64,000 nt of DNA, from positions 930,001 through 994,000 of the forward strand of contig JAJTUQ010000001.1 in NCBI GenBank assembly GCA_021399445.1, given 5' to 3'. A model generated the notes under the pieces. It made no database searches. It saw only the letters and a program-made list of their open reading frames with translations, and was not told where the DNA came from. The stretch is from Xylogone sp. PMI_703 (lineage: Eukaryota; Ascomycota; Leotiomycetes). Positions 11,077 through 23,138 of this stretch are shown here, piece after piece (the first letter of the stretch is position 1; each line of letters begins with the position of its first letter). Made by a program: the position numbers and the translations under genes.

Positions 11077-11913
11077 TTATGCTTTTCCCTCCCAACCATC
11101 CACGAAGCGCCACTTAACAAGCCAGTCTTTCAGTATAGAATTAAATTGATGGGCTTCAACCATGAAATGAAAATGGCCCGCTGGGATCAGTTCTACTGTG
11201 TCAAACAATCTGTTAATCCCAGCCTCTTCCTCTATCTCGATACTTGTGTCAAGAGCACACGTAACAAGCCTTGGGATTTCCCTGTTCCTCGTCTTGCTCA
11301 AATACGCAACCCCCGATTGCCCCAAGAACGATGCCAGCTGGTTAAAGCAAGCGGTTAGGACGTGCGGATTCATTCCCCATGCCCTTCGCCTTTGCCAAGG
11401 CCTTAGCCACACAGGTGTATTTGCAGGATAGATATTGGCTTCATCCCAAAAGTCAGTCACTATCTGCGGGGAATTCTCAATGTCTTTCTTTAAGAGCTGG
11501 CTAGTTTGATGAAGAGCTTCTGCAGTCATTTCGTACGCCGGATCGACCAACACGATACCCCTAACGTATTCTGGGTACCGAAATGCAATTTCGTTCGCGA
11601 CAACACCACCAAGGCTGTGGCCCACGATGATTGTTTTGTTGTCCTGGCCTATACCAAGATGTGAGAGAAGTGCAACAGCATCATTTGCCAATGTTAGCGG
11701 ATCGAAGGCGGAATTATCTTTGAAGGTGCTACGACCATGGCCACGGAGGTCGAAGCCGATCACACAGAAGCCAAGGGATGTGAGTAAAGGGATTTGGAAG
11801 GTCCAGTCATTCTGGTCGCATGTCCAACCATGGATAAGTAGTACCGGAATTCCTGAACCCTCTATTGTATAAAATAGTTCAGTATCATCAAGTGCTAAAC
11901 GTTTACCGCTCAT
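11077..11913 (-). CDS. Alpha/beta-hydrolase
   Basis: An intronless 278-residue protein with the full alpha/beta-hydrolase fold signature. The oxyanion-hole HGW motif lies at residues 28-30, FDLRGHGRS at 54-62, and the nucleophile elbow GHSLGG puts the catalytic Ser at residue 100. A C-terminal AGHFHFMVEAHQFN block supplies the catalytic His (about residue 247). The acid is probably the Asp in LVTCALDTS (about residue 222). There is no signal peptide, so it is likely cytosolic. Relatives hydrolyse esters, lactones, epoxides or C-C bonds; the substrate cannot be inferred. It sits between an ene-reductase-like gene and a regulator/OYE pair, so a shared small-molecule pathway is plausible. Confidence 0.87.
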   Translation of the reverse strand: MSGKRLALDDTELFYTIEGSGIPVLLIHGWTCDQNDWTFQIPLLTSLGFCVIGFDLRGHGRSTFKDNSAFDPLTLANDAVALLSHLGIGQDNKTIIVGHSLGGVVANEIAFRYPEYVRGIVLVDPAYEMTAEALHQTSQLLKKDIENSPQIVTDFWDEANIYPANTPVWLRPWQRRRAWGMNPHVLTACFNQLASFLGQSGVAYLSKTRNREIPRLVTCALDTSIEIEEEAGINRLFDTVELIPAGHFHFMVEAHQFNSILKDWLVKWRFVDGWEGKA

Positions 11914-11999
11914 TGTAAGTTGTGGCTACGACTTCAGGCTATCAAGGGCTGAAATAAATGTAGAGAAGCTGGACCAGTACCGTATACTTGACAGACTTA

Positions 12000-12380
12000 T
12001 CAATTTCTATTCAAAAACGGCTGGTCGTGTGTCGAGACTAAGAATACTGTAAATCCGGATATTAACCATATTGCCACTATACAAACCACTAGGGCTCTTA
12101 TGTATTTGTGCTGCTGGGCTGTTTTTGCTTCCCGAAGTATAACTCCAACATCACTAGGTTTCAAGCTTGGTAAGCAACTCAAAAACCGCGGCTTCCTGTG
12201 AGCCAGGGTACATAGCTTGAGCGTCTCAGTTGCATACAGGATACACAAGATCTCATCCAGATACAGTAAAAGCCGGTTATAAAGTATAGTATTTGATCTG
12301 TGGTTGCTGTACTCTGTACTATCAACTCTTGGCAATAGATATTGATGGATAATAATTTTATGGAGTGGTTCCACTAGCAT
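12000..12380 (-). CDS. Hypothetical 126-residue protein with one possible membrane helix
   Basis: An ATG-led frame with no recognised domain. The only feature is a hydrophobic segment near the C-terminus (ALVVCIVAIWLISGFTVFLV) that could be a tail-anchor. There is no splice evidence and no clear promoter. It could be a chance frame or a remnant of a larger gene; I keep it only as a weak candidate. Confidence 0.22.
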   Translation of the reverse strand: MLVEPLHKIIIHQYLLPRVDSTEYSNHRSNTILYNRLLLYLDEILCILYATETLKLCTLAHRKPRFLSCLPSLKPSDVGVILREAKTAQQHKYIRALVVCIVAIWLISGFTVFLVSTHDQPFLNRN

Positions 12381-13518
12381 GCGGACGAGAGCGAAGATGC
12401 TAGAGTGGCCCTAGGCTTAGGCCGCTAACCTCCTCTTTGTTCTTCCAATACTTCCAGGTTCATAGGCGATGGGGCCTAATTGCACCCCTTATTGGCGCGG
12501 ATTTCAGCGCTCGTTCAGCCCTTGAGCTAGGCTTACAGCGATGAAATTCAAGCCTTGCACTGTACGTGTAGGTCTCCACCTCCTTGTCTCTATTGGTAAT
12601 TGAGGCACCTAGTGACATGTCAGAGGGGGAAAAGATTTTAAGTTAATTGTGGGGCTCAGCAAAAATTGAAACAGCCTTCGACGAAATCCGCAATACAAGC
12701 ACGGCTATTGGTCTAACATAAATGGATTGCGAAAGCAATCCGCCAGCCTTCGACACGACATATGACGTTTAATCTAACTGTGTGCGAGGTCCTTTCGGCA
12801 TTAACGCAGGTGTACGTAAACGTTCCAATGGAATTTTTATTACGTGATTTGTCAGAGGTCTGGATTTGAAACAGCAAAATTGTACAAGGGGTGTGCTTTG
12901 CATGTCAAGCTATTGGAAAAGACTGAACAGCTAGAACTGAAAGTTTCTGTTGTTTTTTCACCATAATTCTGAACTCTGCTGTTTAATGCGTGAGGAACTG
13001 AGTCCCTAATGTATACACTTTGATCGTCGATAACGGGGAATTGATAGTGTTGTTGGACTCTATGAATAAATATGTGCAAAGAAATCCATGTATCACTACC
13101 TAGAATATTTAAAGATACTTTAACTTGACCGTTTATCCATAGAGAGGATCCTCGAAGCGTTGATATATGGATATATATGATATTATGACAATCAATCCTA
13201 GAGCTGAACGATCGAAATAGTCATCCGTTTTGAGCCTGTGATGGTATAAAGCGGTGGACACATAGCGTTGGCGGGTCGAGTACTCAGACTGGAAGTGGGG
13301 ATAGATACAGACCTGGTAACTGAATTACTAATGTACTTTTAACCATCATCACTAGTTCCGGTAACATTGTCTACTGCGACAACACCATTACAACGTTGTG
13401 CATGTAACATTCTGCGCTCTATAGTTTGCTCGACATACATACACTACAATTTACGTTTCTCAATGGTGCAAGCTGAAAGGAGAACGGCTTAAGGAATAGG
13501 ACGCTTATTGCTCTGATC
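12381..13518. other. Intergenic region upstream of the second Zn2Cys6 gene
   Basis: No convincing gene. A short perfect hairpin (GGATTGC-GAAA-GCAATCC, 12723-12740) and two copies of CAGCCTTCGAC (about 12671 and 12749) are visible; neither forms a larger repeat. The right end should contain the promoter of the gene at 13519. Confidence 0.45.
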
Positions 13519-15869
13519 ATGAATCGTGATGCAGCTAATACCACGAGAAAACACAGACAAAGCAAAGCATGCACGCGTTGTCGGAGGAGAAAGATACGCG
13601 TATAGCAAATTTAAACAATAATTAAGTGATTCAACATGCTAATCACTAACTAGTGTGACCTTCAGCATCCTACCTGTCAGGCATGCTTAGCAGTAGGCGC
13701 AACATGCTTGGGCTTCGACGCAATTAATGGGATTGAGAAGCCTCGAAATACTATATCTCACCTTGAAGAAGAGGTAACCAGGTTAGAAATCGAGCTACAG
13801 CGCGTGATGAGCCGAAATGGGAACACGTTGGATATTGCAAATGCGGCTGTAGAAAAACTATCCACATCCATGGCGAGAGCTATTCTGGAACCCAGCGGCC
13901 ACTCTCACAAACCGGAGGGTCTCCTTCCTCTTACTTCACCATTTTTTCTCTCTGGTTCGCCGGTGCCGTATCTCATTCGGCAAACTAGTGATGATATCAC
14001 GGCTGACCCGACTCAAGAACATCCGCTTCGTACTGCAACCATCTCTTCAATTCCTCGCCACATAGTTGATATTATGTTAAAGAATTATTGTGACACATAT
14101 CGTCGACTATATCCAGCGATCGAGGAATCAGACTTGTATGAAGCTTGTGATAGAGTCTGCAAGAATGAACGAGCTTCCGATTTTGATTTCTTTTGTGTTT
14201 ATATAACATTAGCCATCAGTGTTTGTATACACCCTGTGTATAGCAAATTATTTTCTGCTAATAAAGCCAGTCACACACACTTATGCATCATGATGAAAAA
14301 CGGGCAACCATAGCTTCACGTGAATTTTTGGCTGCGGCTATAGTTCATCTCGATCAAGTCGGCTTAGAAAATTCTTGGGAACGACTGCAGGCCTTACAAC
14401 TTCTCGCCCATTACGGCTTCATGGATCCTGGTTACGTCGACAGCAGTAGATGTGCAGAGGTAGCTACACGATTATGTTTGCAACTTGGGCTGCATCACGA
14501 ATTACCTGCATCAACTCGAGTGGGGCTAGATACTAAAACAATCAACAATCGAAGGAGACTTTTTTGGAACTCATATAGCATTGATTCGTAAGGCCAAAGC
14601 TTCCTATTTACTAAAGCAGTTCTAAAAAACTGTACAGTGCTGTGCACACAGTTCGTTGTCAAGGTTTTGTGTTCCCGATATCTGAGATCACGGTGAAGGT
14701 ATACTTATATATATTACATATACGAAATTTTATGCTAATATAAGTAGTTTCCAGATGCCGAGTCTCAATCATCTTCGACTATTCATATCTGGTCACTGCG
14801 AAAAATTGAAGTGGAGATCACATTGGGCTTGTACTACCCTTCCTTGGTATTTGAGAATTCATCTCCAAATTCTTCATTCAGCCCTTGGTTTATGAACATA
14901 AATGAACGCTTGAATGACTGGTATGAAAAGACTCGCCAAAGTGTAAATCTCAGCGAGAAGATCGAGTTTCATGAGCTGATGTACCAGTTCCAAATTTTGA
15001 GGTTGAATCGACCGTCTCCTTGTTGCCTGAATCCAACAGAAGATATGAAAAGGAAGGCACTCAAATCTTCTATTGCTCTGCTGAAGGAGTTTGGCATCAT
15101 TAATCGACTAGGGAGGCTTTTTAATATATGGCATGCAACTTTCGTTATTCTAGAGTCGGGAATCTATCTTCTTGCCTCGACTTTGACTGGGATGGAATCT
15201 GAGGGTCAAAACCTCACACATTTAGAAGGCGAAGATGTCACGATATTAATGAGATATATCAAGGCATTACCAGATCTTGTCTGGCAGATATCACGTCGTT
15301 GGCCAAATATTACTGATCATGCTTCTACTGTAGAATCTATCTCTCTTTCCGTTTTGGAGAAGTTGGGAGAATGGTCAAATGGCAAAGCCATCGAAAGATC
15401 TGATTCCGATGCATTAAAACGGAAGCTAAACCAAGCCTCGTTGTTTCCACCGTTTCCCCTCCAGACACAACCACTACTAGAGAGATATATTTTGCCATAT
15501 GAGATCGATGAAGGAATTACGGAAAAGATGGCTGGGAGCGATTATAACTTTTTACAGCCAGATCCGACTCACCCTACACTCATAAGAGATATTCTGTATT
15601 CGGCATCTGACGACAACACTGCTACGATGAAATCCAACTCTGCTCCTGAGAATTCCGAGTATCAAATTCCACCGACAAATACTATACCTCGCGGTCCTAG
15701 CTATATAGCCCCTCAGCCATGGTCACAAAACTTTCTAGATGAGTATGATAACGAAGGTAGAGATGTGCTGGCGCCAGACTTTGCTGGAATGGATTACGAG
15801 GAAATTTTTGCTGCTTTATTTGATGGAGAGCAAATGCCGCTAGCCAATGATTTTCCTGACATTATATAA
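13519..15869 (+). CDS. Zn2Cys6 fungal-specific transcription factor
   Basis: Five exons: 13519..13599, 13654..14220, 14271..14587, 14638..14698 and 14748..15869, giving 715 residues. All introns are 49-54 nt with CTAAT/CTAAC-like branch sites. Residues 18-45 make a perfect C-x2-C-x6-C-x6-C-x2-C-x6-C cluster (CTRCRRRKIRC..CQACLAVGATC). A short coiled coil follows (ISHLEEEVTRLEIELQRV), probably for dimerisation. The middle region shows the fungal-specific TF domain: LDQVGLENSWERLQALQLLAHY, the CLQLGLHHEL block and RRLFWNSYSID. The C-terminus is acidic (MDYEEIFAALFDGEQ), suggesting activation. Two introns lie inside the regulatory domain. It is upstream of, and co-oriented with, the flavin reductase at 16731. 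Confidence 0.88.
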
Positions 15870-16730
15870 CTTTGTTCTTCGTGATTATATACTGAGCGGC
15901 CGGGGCAGGAAATTTCGGATTTCGACCGTCCTCACCTATTCCAACAAGTTGTCTTGTTCATATCTATGTTATTTCTCGCGCATCTCGGCATTGAAGGATA
16001 AGCCACTGTTATCTTACTGAATACCTGTTAATAAATTAAAGATCTATTTAAACTTGTAAAGTTGTATAGAAATTGTGTGATTTGTTACAATTGGTCGAGA
16101 CGTTGACGTTGATTTATCTTTTTTGACACACATACATATACTTTTGCCAGCACCTTGCAGAGACCATTCAGGCTACAATGCACAATATTCCCCACCAATA
16201 TTTCATGATCCTGCTATCGACAAACAACTGAAATAAGAGAACAGACAAAAGACAGGTGATCAAATTCACCTACCGAGATTCGCCATGGTTAGAACCTAAC
16301 GGCTGATAAGATCATCCAGGAGAAGGTCAAATTTGATTAGGATGGTGCTAATGATGTAGTAGAGGTATTCCATTTATGATTAAGGACCAATGACTGATTA
16401 CAGTTTTTCCGGTACATGTGGATATATGTGGGTCTTGTGCTTTCGGAAATCCGCGAAGAATGATCGTATAAGAAGGGCATATCCGACAGCTGTATTATCA
16501 AGTAAAACAAATCTTTCAAATTAGTGAAGCTTGCAGTTAAATAATGAGACAATTTGTAATCTGTTCACCGTCAAAGGACTCAACCAGAGAATAAAATGAA
16601 GGAAGCACGGTGTGAAGAGCTATCGTCTTTCATCCATTGGCCATTTTCCTCTATCACACGTTAACTAAATGTTTTCAACTTCAGCAACTCTCCTCTAGAT
16701 TATAGTGTTGAAACACGACGTCGCCACAAT
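15870..16730. other. Intergenic region upstream of the flavin oxidoreductase
   Basis: About 860 bp, AT-rich, with no supported gene. It contains the 3' end of the regulator transcript and the promoter of the OYE-like gene; the last 150 bp include pyrimidine-rich stretches typical of fungal leaders. Confidence 0.55.
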
Positions 16731-17991
<1,261 letters not shown>

Positions 17992-18125
17992 AGGCAGAGT
18001 CTAGAGTCGAAGAGGCCACTTTAATTAGGTTTATAACTCGTCACTGGACAAGCATGTGAGGACACCACAAAAGAAAAGGGGATTGAGGCATCTTAATAAT
18101 AGATTGATGGGTTCAACTAAACAAT

Positions 18126-18157
18126 TATACTATCCCCCCCATAATACTTGTCACCCA
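18126..18157 (+). repeat. Left terminal inverted repeat
   Basis: Begins TATACTATCC and ends TTGTCACCCA. It is the exact inverse of 18325-18356. Confidence 0.9.
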
Positions 18158-18324
18158 CAAGGGGAAAACTGGAGAATATTGCAACTTCAGCACGGGCTCC
18201 GCGTAAGATTTGGACAAGGCACGCAAGGACCTTATAATCCAAATTGGGTAATTCTGATGATTTTTTTGACCTCGTATACCGGGGTCTGAGCAAATGAGAG
18301 TGTCAGACCAGGGGGCCTGTGGAT

Positions 18325-18356
18325 TGGGTGACAAGTATTATGGGGGGGATAGTATA
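18325..18356 (-). repeat. Right terminal inverted repeat
   Basis: Exact reverse complement of 18126-18157, ending GGATAGTATA on the plus strand. Confidence 0.9.
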
Positions 18357-18930
18357 GTCGAAACAACTAATATAGAACTAAGCTAGTAAGATGATAGCTT
18401 CAAATTTGGTTTATTTATCAGACAACACAAGCTGAGGATGCATTGCACCAAGATATTCTGTAGAACAAGCACAAAATGAGGTACATCCACAGACAGGGAT
18501 CTTTTATGTTGTGTGAGAAATTTTGAAAGAACTCAAGTCTGAAAGCTGCTTTAGATAAAGCTACACGAAGTTTAACTAATACCCATAAACTGCTTACACA
18601 TGTCGGTGTAGACGAGGCAACTTGTTGCGAGAAATCGAGTAAAAGGCGCAGCAAGCGAGAAAGGCCTGCTCTACGGCATACCAAGGCGTAGATGTGTGCC
18701 AGTTCCTTCAAATGCACATGAAAGGAAAAGATAACTAACGATGTTCGTGTGAGGCGTAAAACGATAATTATACCGACTTGGGCTGCTTACACGTATAACA
18801 ACAATAAGAGCCTTAATTTCAACTCTTAAGCTTACGTGTACTTACAGTAACCGAGGCTTCGCTCTCGAAGTTTATTTAGAATCTAGACCCGCATCCTCTT
18901 CTTAATTCTGACTCTGCATGCTAACCATCC
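18357..18930. other. Intergenic region
   Basis: A minus-strand frame (18418-18717, 99 codons) has no recognisable domain and I leave it uncalled. The right end was presumably the promoter of the NACHT gene at 18931. Confidence 0.5.
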
Positions 18931-21900
18931 ATGGATGCCATCTCGGTGCTTGGTATCGCGGGCGACATCCTTACCATCACAGAGTTAAGTGTAGAGCTGC
19001 TCTCAATCTCCAATGCCTCTAAAGTCTCGACGTCGCTCGAAGAAAACGGCGAGGCTTCCGTTCTTGAAAATTTAAGGCAATTGAGGCTGGCGCTCTCCAA
19101 GAAGCATGCTTCGTTACAGGAGCGATTACCGACAAATCCATCGTCGCCGCTAAAGCATGTGTTGGGGCTCCTAGAACTAGCATCTTATTCTCTGGAAGAA
19201 TCTGAGGTGCTGCTCGAGGCTATCGGAAGCATACCGAAGGACTCTCCAGGAAATAGATCTCAGTCATGGGAGACAGATACAAGGGCCTGGGTTGGATCTA
19301 AGTTAGAAGGAAGATTCAGGCTGAAAGATCTAAGGCGGCTTTCTCACGCCGTAACGCATCATGCCAGTTCTATTCTTAGGTGAGCAACGCGGTCCTCAGG
19401 GGCACCAGATAGTTTGGAAGATTTTGGAAGATTTTGACATCTGGTGCTAGCTTTCGGATCTCTGAGCTTAAGAAGACCATCGAATTGTCAGAAGATGTCA
19501 AACGGTATTCCAGACCAGAGCACGAATCCTGAATTGAATCTATTTCTCAGGACATAGAGAATCTAAGACTAGAGGTTCAAAAGCGGTCAGCGAATCTGGA
19601 TGCGGATAAGGGAGACCCAGTAGCCTTTACGAGGGCTGAGGTCAAACTATTCAACGACTGGTTGGTTAGCCTAACCGAAGCTGAGGACGACATGTTCGCA
19701 GAAAGAATCGTCGCCAGTCTGAACTACGCCAGCCGACCAATCCGCCACGATTCTGTCCTGTAGGCACATAAGAACACATTCCAGTGGGCCTTTGACTCCC
19801 GGCTTTCGAAGTGGTTTTGCTCTGGAAGCGGTACCTTCTGGATCTCAGGCAAACCGAGATCCGGGAAATCCACATTTATGAAAGTCATCGCAAGGCATCC
19901 CCAGACAAAAAACTTACTTACACACTGGGCCGGCTCAGTAGACGCGCTTGCAGTGGCGGTGCATTTCTTCTGGATTGCGGGCACGCCGATCCAGAAATCG
20001 TGGCAAGGGCTCCTCCAGCCCCCCCCTTTGACGTCTGTCACAAGCATCCGTCAATTGTCCCGCTGATCAGTCCCAGTCGCTGGGAAGCTGCTAAGACCGG
20101 ACGCTGGCAGATTGCTACGGAGCCGTGGTCCGTTTCTGAGCTTGCGGCTGCGCTTCGAGCGTTGGCATCAGCTGAGGACATGCCACTGAAAATGTGCTTC
20201 TTCATCGATGGACTGGACGAGTATAACAGCGATCATGCCGAACTTTACAAAGTCCTTTGCGATATGGCAAATTCTCCCCATATCAAAATGTGCGTCTCTA
20301 GTCGTCCGTGGGCTGTGTTTGAGGGAAGCTTAGGTGGTGAAAGCAGGGAGGGGCTAGATATTCACGAACTAACTCGGGACGATATCCGGGGCTTTGTAAA
20401 CGATCAGCTCCGGACCTATCCTAAGTGGGCTATGGACGAGTCCGAGACGGCAACCTCTGAGAAGTCTGAACTTACAGAGCAGATCGTGGCCTGGGCCGAC
20501 GGTGTGTTTCTCTAGGCCTTCATCGTGACGCGGTCACTACAGGAAGGTCTATCCAACGACGACAGAACCAAGAAACTAGTTCAACGTCTCAATGGGTTAC
20601 CGCCAGATCTGGAGCAGTTATTTAAGCATATGTTAGACAGCGTGGATCCTGCTGACTACTCTAAGATAGCGGGTATTTTGCAAGCCGCTGCTCACGCACT
20701 GGAGCCTCTTCATATCGACCTCTATTGGCAATTAGAAAGAGAATTTGAAGAATACGACTATGCCTATCGATGTCCGATAGGATCCAGACCAGCAGAGCAA
20801 GTTTCAAGGCAGAGAGAGCAGACGAGTTGCAGCATAAACGAAAAGATAAAAGGCTTACTCAAGCTTGTAGATCTACGGGTTGAGTTCCTCCACAGGACAG
20901 TGAAGGACTTCGTCTTAACTGAAGATATGGAGTAATTGCGCGGCAAGCTCCCCGATGACTATAAGTTTTATATCTCCATTGCCACCGCATACCTTGGCTT
21001 TCTCAAAACCACATGCCAGGACCACGCACTTGTTGCAGGGATCATGAGGCATGGAAAGGGGTTAAACAGTGGACCATTCATCTCACATCTAGACCAGGCC
21101 TTGATTTACGCATCGGAAGCGTTGAAAGCAGGCCAGTACGCTCCGCATCACTACCAACGAGCAACGATACTGCTAGATGGATATGAAGTAGCCGTTAAGG
21201 ATATGATACGCTCAAGGCACGTCACAATCAGAGGAGTGAACGCTGATGCTTGTGACCCGAGGCTGCATTTCCGCGAGGAGCTAGTCAGGCACAACCTGAC
21301 ATCATACATTAGAAGGAAAATTAACGAGCAACCTAACTTCTTCAATATCTTCGACGAATCACCCCTATTTGCCGTGCTCACGCCCATGTCGCTCAACAGT
21401 GGCGAGAGCCCGCCCCTGTGCCGGAAACTCTTGACATCCTCCTCCAGCGCGGAGGGGACCCCAACTTGCCACCACGGGTTAGCGCCCCTGATCTCTATGA
21501 GGCAGCGTCGCCTTGGGTAATTTTCGCTCGTAGTACCATGTCCGTCTTCAACATGCTATCGGTGCCCCTCATGTTCCCTGCTCTGCGGTGGAACTATGCC
21601 CTGGACAATGCCCTCTTCGACCTTCTGATGTCCTACGGTGCAGATCCCAACAAAGGCCTGCTCAACCGTCCGGGGACACACAGTCTTCTCACACTTCTTG
21701 AAAATAGCTACGTCACGATTCCTCGATGAGGAGTGCTTCGACGGTTATCTTAGAACGTTGGATGCCTTCTTCAGGGCAGGTGCCAGTCTCGGTGTTCCAC
21801 ATAATGGAGCCGTTGATCTAGATACCCAAGCTGCGTTGGGGAACCTTGCAAGATCGCGCCCCAAGGAATCGGTGCTAGCTTCCTATTGTACCTAACTGAC

Positions 21901-22135
21901 GGGTCTTATGACGAGATTGGCAGCTGATCCGGGACGAGTGCGGTTCCTCTCATCTGTAACTGAAAAGCTTATTGTGAATTATTCCGGCGGGGAAGAAGAC
22001 TTGTTAAAGCTGCCATTAGTGATATCTGAGGACTTCTCCCAGGATATTGCTGAGCCGTTGTTACAGTTAATTAATAACAAGCTGAAGATAAGTGAAAAAC
22101 AAAGTAATCCGCGGAAACGGCATCGAGCGAGTTAA
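18931..22135 (+). pseudogene. Broken NACHT/STAND NTPase gene
   Basis: The first exon (18931-19379) encodes the helical N-terminal domain usual in fungal STAND proteins (MDAISVLGIAGDI.., VLENLRQLRLAL). A 71-nt intron (19380-19450) follows. The next frame carries a Walker A loop GKPRSGKST (19848-19874) after FWISG, then CFFIDGLDEY as Walker B and MCVSSRPW as the sensor segment: a NACHT NTPase as in heterokaryon-incompatibility and innate-immunity-like receptors. The C-terminal helical part shows ankyrin-like pieces (LDILLQRGGDPN, LLMSYGADPN). Lesions: in-frame stops at 19530, 19761, 20513 and 20933, a 1-nt loss at the C8 run 20019-20026, and frame shifts near 21415 and 21710. Two of the stops are readily explained by C-to-T or G-to-A change (a Trp codon to TAG in GVFL-stop-AFIV). 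The intact ancestor would have been about 1,050 residues. Confidence 0.82.
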
Positions 22136-23138
22136 AGTGATAGATTATATGTTTATAGCGGCTGATATCTGGCTAACATAATAGTATTAGAGTGCTAAAA
22201 GTTACAGGACAAAGCTAACAACATTGAGAGTAGGAAGCCAATTTAGCATCTTACCCTAACTAAGCTAGATTACAAACTATTATTGCATCTAATAAAGTGG
22301 TTGGTGAGTTGGTTAGAGGGCAGTTTTGTTGAATTTCGCGGTAAATTTTCGGTGACTCGTAAGACTTTCATATGCGCCGTCGTCATATGTAATAGCTTCT
22401 TATTGTGAAGTCTACGTGGGCGCCAGGCTTGTAGATTACCCCTCAACAGTGGCCGAGGGGAGTTCATATACTCCGTATATGGTTGCTGAAGCTCTACAAG
22501 CTTAGTATGTGGCCGTGTCATGTACACTAACAGTAACTCCTAACAACGCTACAATTCACCTTACTGGAGGTTTCCTTTTCGAAACCCAAATAACTGACGT
22601 ACAGCGTCTGTTTGTACTCAAATGCTATCACTTGATGAGACTCAGCTACAAAAAATGTCTCAAAGGACTTTGCTTTATTCGTCAGAACGGAGCTCGCCGT
22701 TGATGCGTTGTAAGCACAGCCCCAGTTTCTATGCATGCAGGTCTCAGGACGTGCAGGACAACACGGAGATACCAACGGCCAAACGATCATGCACTATTGG
22801 AAGACAAAAGTTAAGCTGGGCCGTGAGGCTTCAAGTTCAGAGCTGAAAATATATATGGTTACATTAATCGCCATAATCCCATTCACCTGGCTGTGCACTT
22901 CGCCAGCCACACAAAAGCTAGCTCAGCATGACGAATCTCGATGAAGTATAGGATGAGGGGTCAGGTAGCAGTGCCTCAGCAAGGCGGGAATAGGGGCACT
23001 GTTCTCATTTTGAGCCTCATTGCGTCCTCACATGGATCTTGATGTATGTATAAGAGATAGTTTCTCAGCTCTACCTTTCAGTTGGATAGTTCGCTCTAGA
23101 ACCATATTTCTACATTCTTCAAAATAATTAGTCGAAAA
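22136..23138. other. Intergenic region between two pseudogenes
   Basis: Several short overlapping frames on both strands, none with a motif. A stretch near 22328-22365 resembles part of the terminal repeat of the element at 49622 but the match is short and gapped. No gene called. Confidence 0.5.

Larger units (their letters stand above)
18126..18356. mobile_element. MITE-like element with 32-bp perfect terminal inverted repeats
   Basis: The first 32 bp (18126-18157) and the last 32 bp (18325-18356) are exact reverse complements, including a run of seven C (or G). The outermost bases are TA on both sides, matching the TA target-site duplication of Tc1/mariner/pogo-type transposons. The 167-bp core has no coding capacity; open frames that cross it are only echoes of the repeat. 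It is most simply a non-autonomous element mobilised by a mariner-like transposase encoded elsewhere. Confidence 0.85.

Noticed and set aside
18056..18334. Open frames on both strands around the MITE
   Set aside because: They run through the inverted repeats and have no protein-like features.
22328..22365. Similarity to the terminal repeat of the 49.6-kb MITE
   Set aside because: The match is about 28 of 36 bases with a 10-base gap; too short and AT-rich to exclude chance.
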